Part shown: piece by piece, positions 1 to 6,988 of the stretch | How the letters are laid out: each line of letters opens with the position of its first letter | How positions within the stretch are numbered: position 1 is the first letter of the stretch | Source of the DNA: Victivallales bacterium | GTDB lineage: Bacteria; Verrucomicrobiota; Lentisphaeria; Victivallales; UBA1829 | Length of the DNA stretch: 12,170 bases | Assembly (NCBI GenBank): GCA_016285335.1 | Contig: JAEEQO010000077.1 | Span: forward strand, 1 to 12,170 | Reading direction: 5' to 3' | Program-made: the position numbers and the translations under genes | The notes under the pieces: generated by a model | The model's input: only the letters and a program-made list of their open reading frames with translations | The model's database searches: none | What the model was told of the DNA's origin: nothing

Positions 1-2
1 AG

Positions 3-470
3 GGCATCCACGAGGCCATGGAACGCGGCCCGCTCGCAGGCTGCGTGGTCGAAAACATGCGCGTGACCGTGTTCGACGGCAAGTACCACGAAGTCGACTC
101 CTCCGAAATGGCGTTCAAGATCGCCACCCGCCGCGCATTCAAGGACGCCATGGCGAAGTCCCGCCCGGCGCTGCTCGAGCCCATCATGGACATCAAGGTC
201 ATGATCCCCGACGCCTTCACCGGCGACGTGAACGGCGCTCTCAACCACAAGCGCGGCCGCATCCTCGGCATGAGCATGCAGGACGGACTCCAGGTCCTCG
301 AAGCCGAAGTCCCCGAAGCCGAGATCCAGAAGTTCGCCACCGAGCTCCGTTCCATGACCCAGGGCCAGGGCTCCTACGAGGTCGATTTCGCGCGCTACGA
401 GACCGTTCCGCCGAACGTCATGAACGACATCATCAGCAAGTTCCACGACGATACCGAGGAAGACGAATAA
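3..470 (+). CDS. fusA: Elongation factor G, C-terminal part (5' end outside window)
   Basis: This is the C-terminal 155 residues of translation elongation factor G, the GTPase that drives ribosome translocation in the cytoplasm. The reading frame is open from base 3 and begins GIHEAMERGPLAG, the end of domain IV. It continues with the family stretch VDSSEMAFKIA, then LLEPIMDIKV leading into domain V, and H-KRGRILGM, which is typical of the domain V fold. The protein ends in an acidic tail (DDTEEDE). The internal ATG at base 18 is not the true start, because family-conserved sequence runs upstream of it. The G domain lies outside the window, so I cannot tell a canonical EF-G from a second EF-G-like paralogue. 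No partner gene follows; a strong terminator lies 36 bases after the stop, so this is the end of its transcription unit. Confidence 0.95.
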   Translation, partial: GIHEAMERGPLAGCVVENMRVTVFDGKYHEVDSSEMAFKIATRRAFKDAMAKSRPALLEPIMDIKVMIPDAFTGDVNGALNHKRGRILGMSMQDGLQVLEAEVPEAEIQKFATELRSMTQGQGSYEVDFARYETVPPNVMNDIISKFHDDTEEDE

Positions 471-505
471 TCCGTCTCCGAAGATCCCAGATCGAATCGA
501 ACTTC

Positions 506-542
506 ACGCGTCCGAAGGCAATCCCTCCGGGCGCGTTTTTTT
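506..542 (+). terminator. Intrinsic terminator after the EF-G gene
   Basis: ACGCG at 506-510 pairs with CGCGT at 532-536. The stem continues inward through T511/G531 (wobble), CCG/CGG and AGG/CCT, with one A/C mismatch, leaving a small loop. A run of seven T follows directly (536-542). This is a textbook Rho-independent terminator, and it separates the EF-G gene from the fucosidase gene. Confidence 0.85.
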
Positions 543-662
543 CGGAAAAAAGGATTTACACGCTAAGATTTCAGCCGTTCGCGAGGACTAATCTTGCGAA
601 GACATGTTTCGAAACCGTTCATCGTATTTGATTCAACAACTTGCAGAAAAGGATCCCGGACC

Positions 663-3011
663 ATGAAAAAGACTCTGCTCGCCGCGCTTGCATTTCTTGC
701 CGCTCTCTCCGTCGCATCCGCGCGCGATTATCTACTCCGGCAGGACGCCCCCGCGAAGGACTGGGAATCGCAGTATTTCCCGATCGGAAACGGCGCGCTC
801 GGGGCGATGCTGAACGGCGGCGTCGAGGTCGACGAACTCCAGCTCAATCTCGATTCTCTGTGGAGCGGCAGCCCGTACTCCACCGAAAAACTGAAGGACA
901 ACCCGGATGCGAACTATGCGGAGATGGGCTGCTATCTGCCGCTCGGCACGCTGAAGGTGAAGTTCGACGGCGTGAAGGAATCCGAGGCGAAACACTACAG
1001 CCGCGTGCTCAACATCACCGACGGCGTCCACACGGTCGAGTTCGAGGCGAACGGCGGGAAGCAGACCCGCACGGCGTTCGCCAGCGTCGCCGGCCAGGTG
1101 CTTGTCTACCACGTCTCATCCGAAACGCCCGTCTCCGGCCGCGTGGAGTACCGCGACGCCCGCGAGGGGATCACCGTCATCGAAGGCATCATTTACGACG
1201 CGCCGCCCGAATGGGGGGACGTCGGGCTTTCCACGCGCACCACGAAATACTCCGCGGACGGGTTCTCCTTCTCCGGGATCATCCCGGAGGCGTTCAGGCA
1301 GGCGAACGTGCCGGACCGTTACCTCGGCCGCAGATTCGAGATTGAGAACGCCCTGAACTACGAGGTCCGGGCGCGGGTCGTCGCGGACGGCTGGCTCCGC
1401 ACGGCGAAGGACGGCGTGGAGTTCAAGGACTGCCGCGACTTCACGATCTTCCTCGCCGCGGAGTCCGACTACAATCCCAAGCTTGTCGAGTTCACGGAGA
1501 AGGAAAAGGCGGCGAAGCTCGCGCTGCCGGACAGCCGCATCGTCGAGGCCGTGAAATTGGGCGAAAAGGAGCTCGAACGCCGCCACAAGATGTTTTTCCT
1601 CGCGCCAGTGTTCCCCGTGCGGCTCGACCTCGCCGGCGATCCCGAGCTGGAGAAGCTCACGCTCGCCCAGCGCGTGAAACGCTGCCGCGAGGGGAAATCC
1701 GACCCCGGCCTGGTTGCGCTGATGTTCCAGTACGGCGTCTATCTGCTGGCTTCGTCCAGCCGACCCGGCACGCTCCCCGCGAATCTGCAGGGCATCTGGA
1801 ACAACAGCAACACCCCCGCCTGGCACAGCGACTACCATACGAACATCAACATTCAGATGAATTACTGGGGCGCGGAGCCCGCCGGCCTCGGCATGTGCCA
1901 GGAACCGCTGTTCGACTTCATGCTGGCGGCGATGCCGATCGCGGCCAAAGACACCGCGACCGTCCTTGGCGAGGACAGCGGCTTCACGTTCCGCACCAGC
2001 ATGAACAGCTTCGGCGCGGGCGGCTGGCGCTGGAACTGGCCGGGCGCGGCGTGGATCGCCCAGCATTTCTACCGTCACTGGCAGTACGGCGCGGGCCGGG
2101 AGTTTCTGGAGAAGAAGGCGTGGCCGTTCTATGAGGGCGTTGCGAAGTTCTGGTTCAAGCGCCTGAAGAAGCGCGCCGACGGCACGTATGTCGTCCCGCA
2201 GGGCTGGTCGCCAGAGCATGGCCCGACCGAGGACGGCGTGACGCACGACCAGCAGATCGTGGCGGAGTTCTTCGACCAGTACCTGGACATCGCGCGCGAG
2301 CTCAAGATCGACAACGCCGACACGAAGCGTGCGGCAGAGATCAGGAAAAACCTGCTCGGAAACAAGATCGGCTCCTGGGGCCAGCTTCAGGAATGGGAGA
2401 CCGACCGCGACAGGAAGGGCGATGACCACCGCCACACCTCGCACCTCTTCGCCGTATACCCCGGCAGCTCCATCGATGCCGTGAAGACGCCCGAGCTATT
2501 CCAGGCCGCGCGCGTGGCGCTGGAGGGCCGCGCCCTGACCGGTGACGCCCGGCGTTCGTGGACGTGGCCCTGGCGCGCGGCGTTGTGGGCGCGTCTGGGC
2601 GACGGCGGCAAAGCCACCGAAATGGTCAACAGCCTGCTTCGCTACAACACCCTCGAAAACCTGTTCACCACGCATCCGCCGTTCCAGATCGACGGCAACC
2701 TCGGGATCGTCGGCGCGATCTGCGAAATGCTCGTGCAGAACGATTCCGGCGGCGTCTTCGTGCTCCCGGTCGACTTGCCCGACTGGCCCGACGGTTCGTT
2801 TCAGGACCTCCGCGTTCACGGTGGCGACTGGGTTTCGGCGGAATGGAAGGACGGCCGCCTTGTCGAGGTCAGGATCTTCGCTCGGCGCAACGGCGAAATG
2901 AAGCTCCGTACGCGGACTCCGATGGTGTGGAACGGCAAGGTCGGCACGTCGTTCACCATCCCGCTGAAGAAAGGGAACGACGTCGTCCTGACCGCGCCAT
3001 CCAATCCCTGA
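663..3011 (+). CDS. Secreted GH95 alpha-L-fucosidase-type glycoside hydrolase
   Basis: A 782-residue exported glycosidase of family GH95, whose members mostly release alpha-1,2-linked L-fucose from glycans by inversion; some prefer alpha-L-galactosides. Residues 1-20 are a signal peptide (KK, hydrophobic core, cleavage after ASA). The N-terminal beta domain carries PIGNGALGAML and LWSGSPY (about 40-72). The (alpha/alpha)6 domain has the characteristic block NLQGIWNN...HTNINIQMNYW (374-402) with the two conserved Asn, N394 and N396. The general acid is E518 in SPEHGP, and D677 is in HPPFQIDGN. These match the Asn/Asn/Glu/Asp set known from Bifidobacterium AfcA, so it should be active. I chose the ATG at 663, not the one at 594, because AAAGGA lies nine bases before it and the signal peptide then begins exactly at the start. 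It stands alone, with no transporter, SusCD pair or regulator in view. Exact substrate is unknown. Confidence 0.93.
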   Translation: MKKTLLAALAFLAALSVASARDYLLRQDAPAKDWESQYFPIGNGALGAMLNGGVEVDELQLNLDSLWSGSPYSTEKLKDNPDANYAEMGCYLPLGTLKVKFDGVKESEAKHYSRVLNITDGVHTVEFEANGGKQTRTAFASVAGQVLVYHVSSETPVSGRVEYRDAREGITVIEGIIYDAPPEWGDVGLSTRTTKYSADGFSFSGIIPEAFRQANVPDRYLGRRFEIENALNYEVRARVVADGWLRTAKDGVEFKDCRDFTIFLAAESDYNPKLVEFTEKEKAAKLALPDSRIVEAVKLGEKELERRHKMFFLAPVFPVRLDLAGDPELEKLTLAQRVKRCREGKSDPGLVALMFQYGVYLLASSSRPGTLPANLQGIWNNSNTPAWHSDYHTNINIQMNYWGAEPAGLGMCQEPLFDFMLAAMPIAAKDTATVLGEDSGFTFRTSMNSFGAGGWRWNWPGAAWIAQHFYRHWQYGAGREFLEKKAWPFYEGVAKFWFKRLKKRADGTYVVPQGWSPEHGPTEDGVTHDQQIVAEFFDQYLDIARELKIDNADTKRAAEIRKNLLGNKIGSWGQLQEWETDRDRKGDDHRHTSHLFAVYPGSSIDAVKTPELFQAARVALEGRALTGDARRSWTWPWRAALWARLGDGGKATEMVNSLLRYNTLENLFTTHPPFQIDGNLGIVGAICEMLVQNDSGGVFVLPVDLPDWPDGSFQDLRVHGGDWVSAEWKDGRLVEVRIFARRNGEMKLRTRTPMVWNGKVGTSFTIPLKKGNDVVLTAPSNP

Positions 3012-3030
3012 TCGCACCCGACACGAGGTA

Positions 3031-3068
3031 AAACAACGCACGGAAGCGGTGTTTGGAACATCTTTTTT
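3031..3068 (+). terminator. Weak candidate terminator after the GH95 gene
   Basis: AAACA (3031-3035) and TGTTT (3050-3054) pair around an inner CGC/GCG stem with one A/G mismatch and loop ACGGAA. A T run (3063-3068) follows only after eight unpaired bases, so the spacing is poor. This is the best candidate between the fucosidase stop and the tRNA promoter. Confidence 0.3.
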
Positions 3069-3079
3069 CCCGTTTCAGC

Positions 3080-3108
3080 TTGCTTTTTTCCCTTTCCGGG
3101 GGTAAAGT
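3080..3108 (+). promoter_or_regulatory. Probable sigma70 promoter of tRNA-Pro (and perhaps nspC)
   Basis: TTGCTT at 3080-3085 and TAAAGT at 3103-3108 are 17 bases apart, which is the ideal sigma70 spacing. Transcription would start near 3115, about 15 bases before the tRNA 5' end, a normal length for a tRNA leader. TATTAT at 3108-3113 is an alternative -10, but it would need a 22-base spacer. Confidence 0.55.
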
Positions 3109-3129
3109 ATTATTTCCACTTTTTGAAGC

Positions 3130-3206
3130 CGGGGTATAGCTCAGTCTGGTAGAGCGCGTGCTTTGGGAGCATGAGGTCGCAGGTTCGAGTCCTGTTGCCC
3201 CGACCA
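3130..3206 (+). tRNA. tRNA-Pro (anticodon TGG), CCA encoded
   Basis: A full cloverleaf can be folded. The acceptor stem is CGGGGTA/TGCCCCG, the D stem GCTC/GAGC, and the anticodon stem CGTGC/GCATG with loop TTTGGGA. The anticodon TGG is at 3164-3166. The T stem is GCAGG/CCTGT with loop TTCGAGT. The discriminator base is A3203, and CCA is encoded at 3204-3206. UGG reads CCA, CCG and other proline codons through wobble modification. The C1-G72 acceptor pair is usual for bacterial tRNA-Pro. The next gene starts 27 bases after the CCA with no terminator between. Confidence 0.97.
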
Positions 3207-3233
3207 TCTTTTAAGTCATACGTCCGACCATCC

Positions 3234-4379
3234 ATGAAAAACCTTGATCCGAAGCTTCCTCCGACCCCGTGTTTCGTCGTCGACCTCGCCGCCCTGCGCC
3301 GCAACCTGGAAATTCTGAACAGCGTCCGGCAGCGCGCCGGGGTAAAGATCCTGCTCGCGCAAAAGGCGTTTTCGATGTTCAGCGTGTACCCGATGATCTC
3401 CGCCGTGCTGGACGGCACGTGCGCGAGCTCGCCGCACGAGGCGCGGCTGGGGCATGAGGAGTTCGGCAAGGAGACGCACGGATTCGCGGCGGCGTACTCG
3501 GAATCCGACCTGCGCGAACTGCTCAACTACTGCACCACGGTCGTGTTCAATTCGTTCAGCCAGTGGCGGCGGTTCCGCGAGCTCACGAAAGAGGCGGCGG
3601 ACCGCGTGAAGTTCGGCCTGCGCGTAAACCCGGAACACGGCGAGGCGGTGCGCGAAATCTATTCGCCGTGCGCCCCGAAATCGCGCCTCGGCATCAAGAG
3701 GGCGGCGTTCGCCGGGGAATCGCTGGACGGCATCAGCGGGCTGCATTTCCACACGCTGTGCGAACAGGATTCGGACGCGCTGGAACGCACCATGGCGGCG
3801 TTCGAGGCGCATTTCGGCGACCTGCTCGGCGGCATGAGCTGGATGAACTTCGGCGGCGGCCACCACATCACGCGTCCCGGCTATGACCTGGAACGCCTCG
3901 TGCGCATCCTGACGGAGTTCCGCGCCCGCTACCCTCATCTGACCGTGTATCTGGAACCCGGCGAGGCGGTCGTGCTGAACGCCGGTTCGCTCTTCGGGAC
4001 CGTGCTTGACATCGTGCACAACGACGGCGACATCGCGATCCTGGACGTGTCGGCGGAGGCGCACATGCCGGACGTGATCGAAATGCCGTACACGCCGCCG
4101 CTGGCGGGCGCGGCGGAACCGGGCGTGCATCCGTACGAATACCGTCTGGCGGGGCATTCCTGCCTTGCGGGCGACGTGATCGGGGATTATTCGTTTCCCG
4201 CGCCGCTGAACGTCGGCGACCGCGTGGAGTTTCTGGACATGGCGCTGTACACCATGGTGAAGACGAACACATTCAACGGCCTCGCCCTGCCGTCGATCGC
4301 CACGTTCGACCCGGACACCGGCGAGTTCAAGCTCATCAAGTCGTTCGGCTACGACGACTTCAAAAGCCGTCTGTCGTAA
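3234..4379 (+). CDS. nspC: Carboxynorspermidine/carboxyspermidine decarboxylase
   Basis: A 381-residue PLP enzyme of the alanine racemase-fold decarboxylases. It removes CO2 from carboxynorspermidine or carboxyspermidine, the last step of the aspartate-semialdehyde route to norspermidine or spermidine in the cytoplasm. The PLP lysine is K44 in LLAQKAFS. The other landmarks are CASSPHEARLG (63-73), GLRVNP (128-133), GLHFHTLCE (169-177), the glycine loop NFGGGHH (205-211), EPGEAVV (241-247) and the active-site loop GHSCLAGD with C310, followed by Y339. Length and motif order match NspC, not lysine or ornithine decarboxylase. The ATG at 3234 is the first codon that leaves the tRNA and gives the family N-terminus (PTPCFVVD). 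No good Shine-Dalgarno is visible before it. The usual partner, carboxynorspermidine dehydrogenase, is not in the window. The choice between norspermidine and spermidine as product cannot be read from the sequence. Confidence 0.93.
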   Translation: MKNLDPKLPPTPCFVVDLAALRRNLEILNSVRQRAGVKILLAQKAFSMFSVYPMISAVLDGTCASSPHEARLGHEEFGKETHGFAAAYSESDLRELLNYCTTVVFNSFSQWRRFRELTKEAADRVKFGLRVNPEHGEAVREIYSPCAPKSRLGIKRAAFAGESLDGISGLHFHTLCEQDSDALERTMAAFEAHFGDLLGGMSWMNFGGGHHITRPGYDLERLVRILTEFRARYPHLTVYLEPGEAVVLNAGSLFGTVLDIVHNDGDIAILDVSAEAHMPDVIEMPYTPPLAGAAEPGVHPYEYRLAGHSCLAGDVIGDYSFPAPLNVGDRVEFLDMALYTMVKTNTFNGLALPSIATFDPDTGEFKLIKSFGYDDFKSRLS

Positions 4380-4404
4380 GCTCAATTCGCGCCCGCGGCG
4401 GCCG

Positions 4405-4965
4405 TCAATGCCCCTTAAACAGGAGGAGCCATGCGAGCCCGGTCACAAGCGCCAGAATGCCGACCACGATCAGGAGCAGTTTGATCACGGCAAGCGCCTG
4501 TTTGAGGAAGAGGGCGCGTTTTTCCTTCCGAACGGTTTCCGGCCGGAACCGGATGTTGCATTTGCGCAGAAAACCGAGCGCGTTCTCCGAATCCTTCTCC
4601 AGCTCGCACTCCTCGTGGTTGAAAAAGTAGATCGGCGGATCGTCTTTCCCGGCATCCTTCCTCAAATAACAGAAGAAATCGTCGTCGCAATATCTGCCGA
4701 TGATCAGGACCTTTTTATCCAGGCCCTGAAGCTCGAGATTCCACGAGATCAGGTCGTCTTCCGGCTCGTCGTCCGGCGCCGGGTCCCGCCGTGCGGGAAA
4801 AAGCCGGATCTCGTTCGAAAGAACCGCACCGTTCGAAAACGCCAGAAACTCTTTCCATGCGCGGGGAATCGGGGTGCCGAGCGCGGACTCCGTGTGCCGC
4901 AAAAGCTTCTCGGAAGCGCCCCTGTTGAGCTTGTTAGCGTCGTTTTTCAGGAAATCGTATGTCAT
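4405..4965 (-). CDS. SUKH (SMI1/KNR4) domain protein with C-terminal membrane anchor
   Basis: A 186-residue protein. Its first 140 residues look like a SUKH-superfamily (SMI1/KNR4) domain. The family pattern is seen in an N-terminal helix, PIPRAWKEFLAFSNGA (32-47), the strand NEIRLFPA (51-58) and LIIGRYCDDDFFCYL (87-101). SUKH proteins are mostly known as immunity or protein-binding modules in bacteria. Basic residues (RKEKR, 146-150) precede one hydrophobic helix (about 160-183), then KGH. With no signal peptide, this suggests a tail anchor with the SUKH domain facing the cytoplasm. The start codon lies inside the stop of the upstream membrane-protein gene (ATGA, 4962-4965), so the two are translationally coupled. 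It is the last gene of the unit beginning at the 6912 promoter. No toxin gene is recognisable next to it, so an immunity role is only a possibility. Confidence 0.75.
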   Translation of the reverse strand: MTYDFLKNDANKLNRGASEKLLRHTESALGTPIPRAWKEFLAFSNGAVLSNEIRLFPARRDPAPDDEPEDDLISWNLELQGLDKKVLIIGRYCDDDFFCYLRKDAGKDDPPIYFFNHEECELEKDSENALGFLRKCNIRFRPETVRKEKRALFLKQALAVIKLLLIVVGILALVTGLAWLLLFKGH

Positions 4966-5825
4966 AAACCCGTTTCCGAATCCGCTTTTTCTTCGTTTTC
5001 GTCAATCGGGGCGCTGCCCTGTTTTTTTGCGAGTTCGGAGCTGATGAAGACCGCGGTCGGGCCGTCCGCGCCGCCGATGATGGCAACGCCGGAGCCGTCC
5101 ACGCCAGCTTTTCTGTTTTCAGGGGGAACGCCGGGCATTTTTTCGCCGGAGAGTTCGCGGAACATCCTGCGGAGTTCGTTCAGATTTTTGACTCCGCGTC
5201 CGGCGAGCTGCGCCGCGATTTCCGGGTTCGACGCACGGATCGCGTCGAGCTGAATGCCCTCACGCCATCCGGTCAGGAATCTGCGGTACGACGCGGCCTG
5301 ATACGCATAGCCGTTGCCCCACGCGATCTGCCAGATCCCGGTCAGGAAGACGACCAGCGCCGCCACGATCATGACGATGCAGTCGGCCGGGTGGCGGCGT
5401 TCGCGGCGGCCGGGTGCGAACATCATCAGATTCGCGCCCGCGAACAGGAAACATCCGCCCAGAATCCATACGTAGCGGAACCGAAGGTTTTTGTCCGGCT
5501 CGCGGATCTGATAAACGTCCTCGGCGGTAGCGGCATCCATACGTTCCAGCGCGGCAGGAAGCGTCTCCGTTTGCTTCAGGATTTCGCAGAACTGCTCGCA
5601 GTAACGCCGTTCCAGCGCGGCCGATCCGGTGGCGTTGCTTCCGACGATCAGCCCGGCTACGGCGGTCATCGTCGTGCAGTAGCAGGTCAGGAGGGAGAGC
5701 AGGATCACGATGCCCCACCAGCGCGTCCCCTGGTCACGTATGGCGCGGACGAGCAGGATGAAGAGAAACGCGGGAAAAAAGACGAGCAGTGCGAGCACCA
5801 CGAGAATGGCGATCAGGTTTGACAT
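4962..5825 (-). CDS. Four-helix membrane protein with OadB-like GGADGPT tail motif
   Basis: I do not recognise the whole protein (287 residues). It has hydrophobic segments at about 3-27, 37-63, 118-138 and 148-170. A loop of about 55 residues lies between helices 2 and 3 and could be extracytoplasmic. A hydrophilic C-terminal part of about 115 residues follows. That part contains ASNPEIAAQLAGRGVKNLNELRRMF (198-222, helical) and, at 247-260, VAIIGGADGPTAVF. The latter is the signature of beta subunits of Na+-translocating decarboxylases (OadB/GcdB), but the rest does not resemble those proteins, which are longer and have more helices. The ATG at 5825 was chosen over longer frames because a strong GAGGGGGGG Shine-Dalgarno precedes it and the first helix starts at once. 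It begins 20 bases after the upstream peptidase stop and overlaps the SUKH gene by ATGA. An automatic label of decarboxylase beta subunit would be wrong. Confidence 0.7.
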   Translation of the reverse strand: MSNLIAILVVLALLVFFPAFLFILLVRAIRDQGTRWWGIVILLSLLTCYCTTMTAVAGLIVGSNATGSAALERRYCEQFCEILKQTETLPAALERMDAATAEDVYQIREPDKNLRFRYVWILGGCFLFAGANLMMFAPGRRERRHPADCIVMIVAALVVFLTGIWQIAWGNGYAYQAASYRRFLTGWREGIQLDAIRASNPEIAAQLAGRGVKNLNELRRMFRELSGEKMPGVPPENRKAGVDGSGVAIIGGADGPTAVFISSELAKKQGSAPIDENEEKADSETGL

Positions 5826-5845
5826 AGGGCCCCCCCTCTTTTGAT

Positions 5846-6868
5846 TTATTTCTTCCCGGCGGGCGCGGGACAGGTTTTCAGCAGGATCTCTTTCCATTTT
5901 GAGGCGGTGCGGGCATCGCCCATCATGTCGCGGACCTTGCGGAAGCCGTCGCCGTAGACCTCGTCGGTGTTGTATTCCATGCGCCACGGGATGCGGTCGA
6001 GGTTTTCGGATTTTGCGTACGCCCAGGCGACGAACTCGGCGAAGCCTTCGCGGAGCTGCGGATCGTCGATGTGGGGGAGATTCTCCTTCATCCAGTCGTG
6101 GGCGAGCTCATGCGCACCGACCCCGCGGAAGAAATCCGGCGCCTGTCCGTTCAGGATCATGATGCGGTATTCCTCCGCTTTTCGGAGCGGGCGTCCGAAG
6201 AACGTGAGCGTGCGGGTATTGAAGATGTAAAGGCCGAGCTCGCGTTCGCCGTCGCTGGAAGATTCCTTCTTGAGCGTTTTGCGGTCGCACAGTTCGATCG
6301 CGATCTCGTGTTTCGTGCTCATCTTGAACTTCTCCGCCAGTTTCTGCCGGATCTCCTTCATGATGGACTCCGCTTCGGACTGGTCGAATATGGCGTCCCG
6401 CGCGCAGTCGCGGCAGATGCTGCGTCCGTCGCCGAGCTCTTTCACGAACTTGTCGAGCGGCATCCGGCAGCTGGAGCAGGAAGGAAGCTCCTTGCAGTAG
6501 TCGCAGAGGAAGATGTCTTTGCCGAGGATGATGCCCGTCGGCTCCCGGCGGTGGCAGTGGATGCACTCGCGGAACGTGGTCTCCAGGCAGGCGCGGGAGC
6601 AGTAATGCTTCCCCTCGCTGGTAAATCCTTCTTTGAAGCGCCTGCCGCAGACGTCGCAGACGGGAAGCAGCGATTCGGCGTATGCGTCAAAGCATTTTTC
6701 GCTGCAAAAATTCTTGTCGCCGGACCGCAGGAACGAGGCGGTAGAAGAGATCTTCTTCCCGCACCAGTCGCATGTCATGACGTTCCGCCGGCTCCCGGCA
6801 AACGCCCCACAGCAGAGCAGAAACGACGCCAGAAATACCAGAAGCATGGAAAAGAATCTGTTTGTCAT
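5846..6868 (-). CDS. Secreted DA1-like zinc metallopeptidase with four zinc ribbons
   Basis: A 340-residue exported protein. Residues 1-24 are a signal peptide (cleavage after AFA). Four treble-clef or LIM-like units of two Cys pairs follow: C33/C36-C55/C59, C71/C74-C90/C94, C102/C105-C122/C125 and C131/C134-C152/C155. A helical linker (about 160-190) leads to a DA1-like peptidase domain. There HELAHD (H253, E254, H257) plus E274 in REGFAEFVAW gives the gluzincin-type zinc site. In plants, DA1 joins LIM domains to the same kind of peptidase and cleaves growth regulators; bacterial homologues have no settled role. An export signal places this one in the periplasm or outside. AGAGG lies eight bases before the ATG, and a consensus promoter (6912-6940) lies just upstream. 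The gene heads an operon with a membrane protein and a SUKH protein. It is a paralogue of the gene at 6989-7795, with two extra ribbons. Substrate unknown. Confidence 0.85.
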   Translation of the reverse strand: MTNRFFSMLLVFLASFLLCCGAFAGSRRNVMTCDWCGKKISSTASFLRSGDKNFCSEKCFDAYAESLLPVCDVCGRRFKEGFTSEGKHYCSRACLETTFRECIHCHRREPTGIILGKDIFLCDYCKELPSCSSCRMPLDKFVKELGDGRSICRDCARDAIFDQSEAESIMKEIRQKLAEKFKMSTKHEIAIELCDRKTLKKESSSDGERELGLYIFNTRTLTFFGRPLRKAEEYRIMILNGQAPDFFRGVGAHELAHDWMKENLPHIDDPQLREGFAEFVAWAYAKSENLDRIPWRMEYNTDEVYGDGFRKVRDMMGDARTASKWKEILLKTCPAPAGKK

Positions 6869-6911
6869 GGCGTATTCCTCTCATTCCGTTGGTATTTCAT
6901 GGTGAGAAAAG

Positions 6912-6940
6912 AATATAGCACGGATGGTGCGGATTGTCAA
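6912..6940 (-). promoter_or_regulatory. Sigma70 promoter of the peptidase/membrane protein/SUKH operon
   Basis: Read on the minus strand, TTGACA (6940-6935) is followed by a 17-base spacer and TATATT (6917-6912), with an extended -10 TG (CCGTGC before the -10). The predicted start near 6905 leaves a leader of about 36 bases before the ATG at 6868, with the Shine-Dalgarno inside it. Confidence 0.85.
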
Positions 6941-6943
6941 ACG

Positions 6944-6963
6944 CCCGCAAAAAGTTTTTCGGG
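6944..6963. repeat. Inverted repeat next to the operon promoter
   Basis: CCCG at 6944-6947 and CGGG at 6960-6963 enclose matched A and T runs, giving a hairpin with one mismatch. It sits between the stop of the two-ribbon peptidase (6989) and the -35 box of the next promoter. For the minus-strand transcript it could act as a weak terminator, but no clean T run follows it. Confidence 0.3.
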
Positions 6964-6988
6964 AAAAAACGGACGCGGAGGCTTCCGG

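Noticed and set aside
543..662. A promoter for the GH95 gene (TTTACA at 555 with TAATCT at 589)
   Set aside because: The spacer would be 28 bases, far from 17. No other well-spaced pair was found, so the promoter remains unassigned.
1116..2444. Minus-strand open frame (442 codons) inside the GH95 gene
   Set aside because: It is a shadow of GC-rich DNA; the plus frame carries the conserved GH95 catalytic residues over the same span.
3200..3232. Nine-base direct repeat CCGACCATC at 3200-3208 and 3224-3232, at the tRNA 3' end, as a possible integration att site
   Set aside because: It is very short, and no integrase or foreign DNA lies between or beyond the copies; nspC is an ordinary housekeeping gene.
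4380..4404. Bidirectional terminator between convergent nspC and the SUKH gene
   Set aside because: The 25 bases are GC-rich but have no T run on either strand and no clear stem.
4962..5825. Annotation as a sodium-translocating decarboxylase beta subunit
   Set aside because: Only the short GGADGPT signature matches. The length, helix number and absence of alpha and gamma subunit genes do not fit.
6809..6868. Lipoprotein reading of the four-ribbon peptidase signal (Cys19, Cys20)
   Set aside because: The residues before Cys are Leu-Leu, which do not form a lipobox with Gly, Ala or Ser at -1. An ordinary cleavage after AFA fits better.
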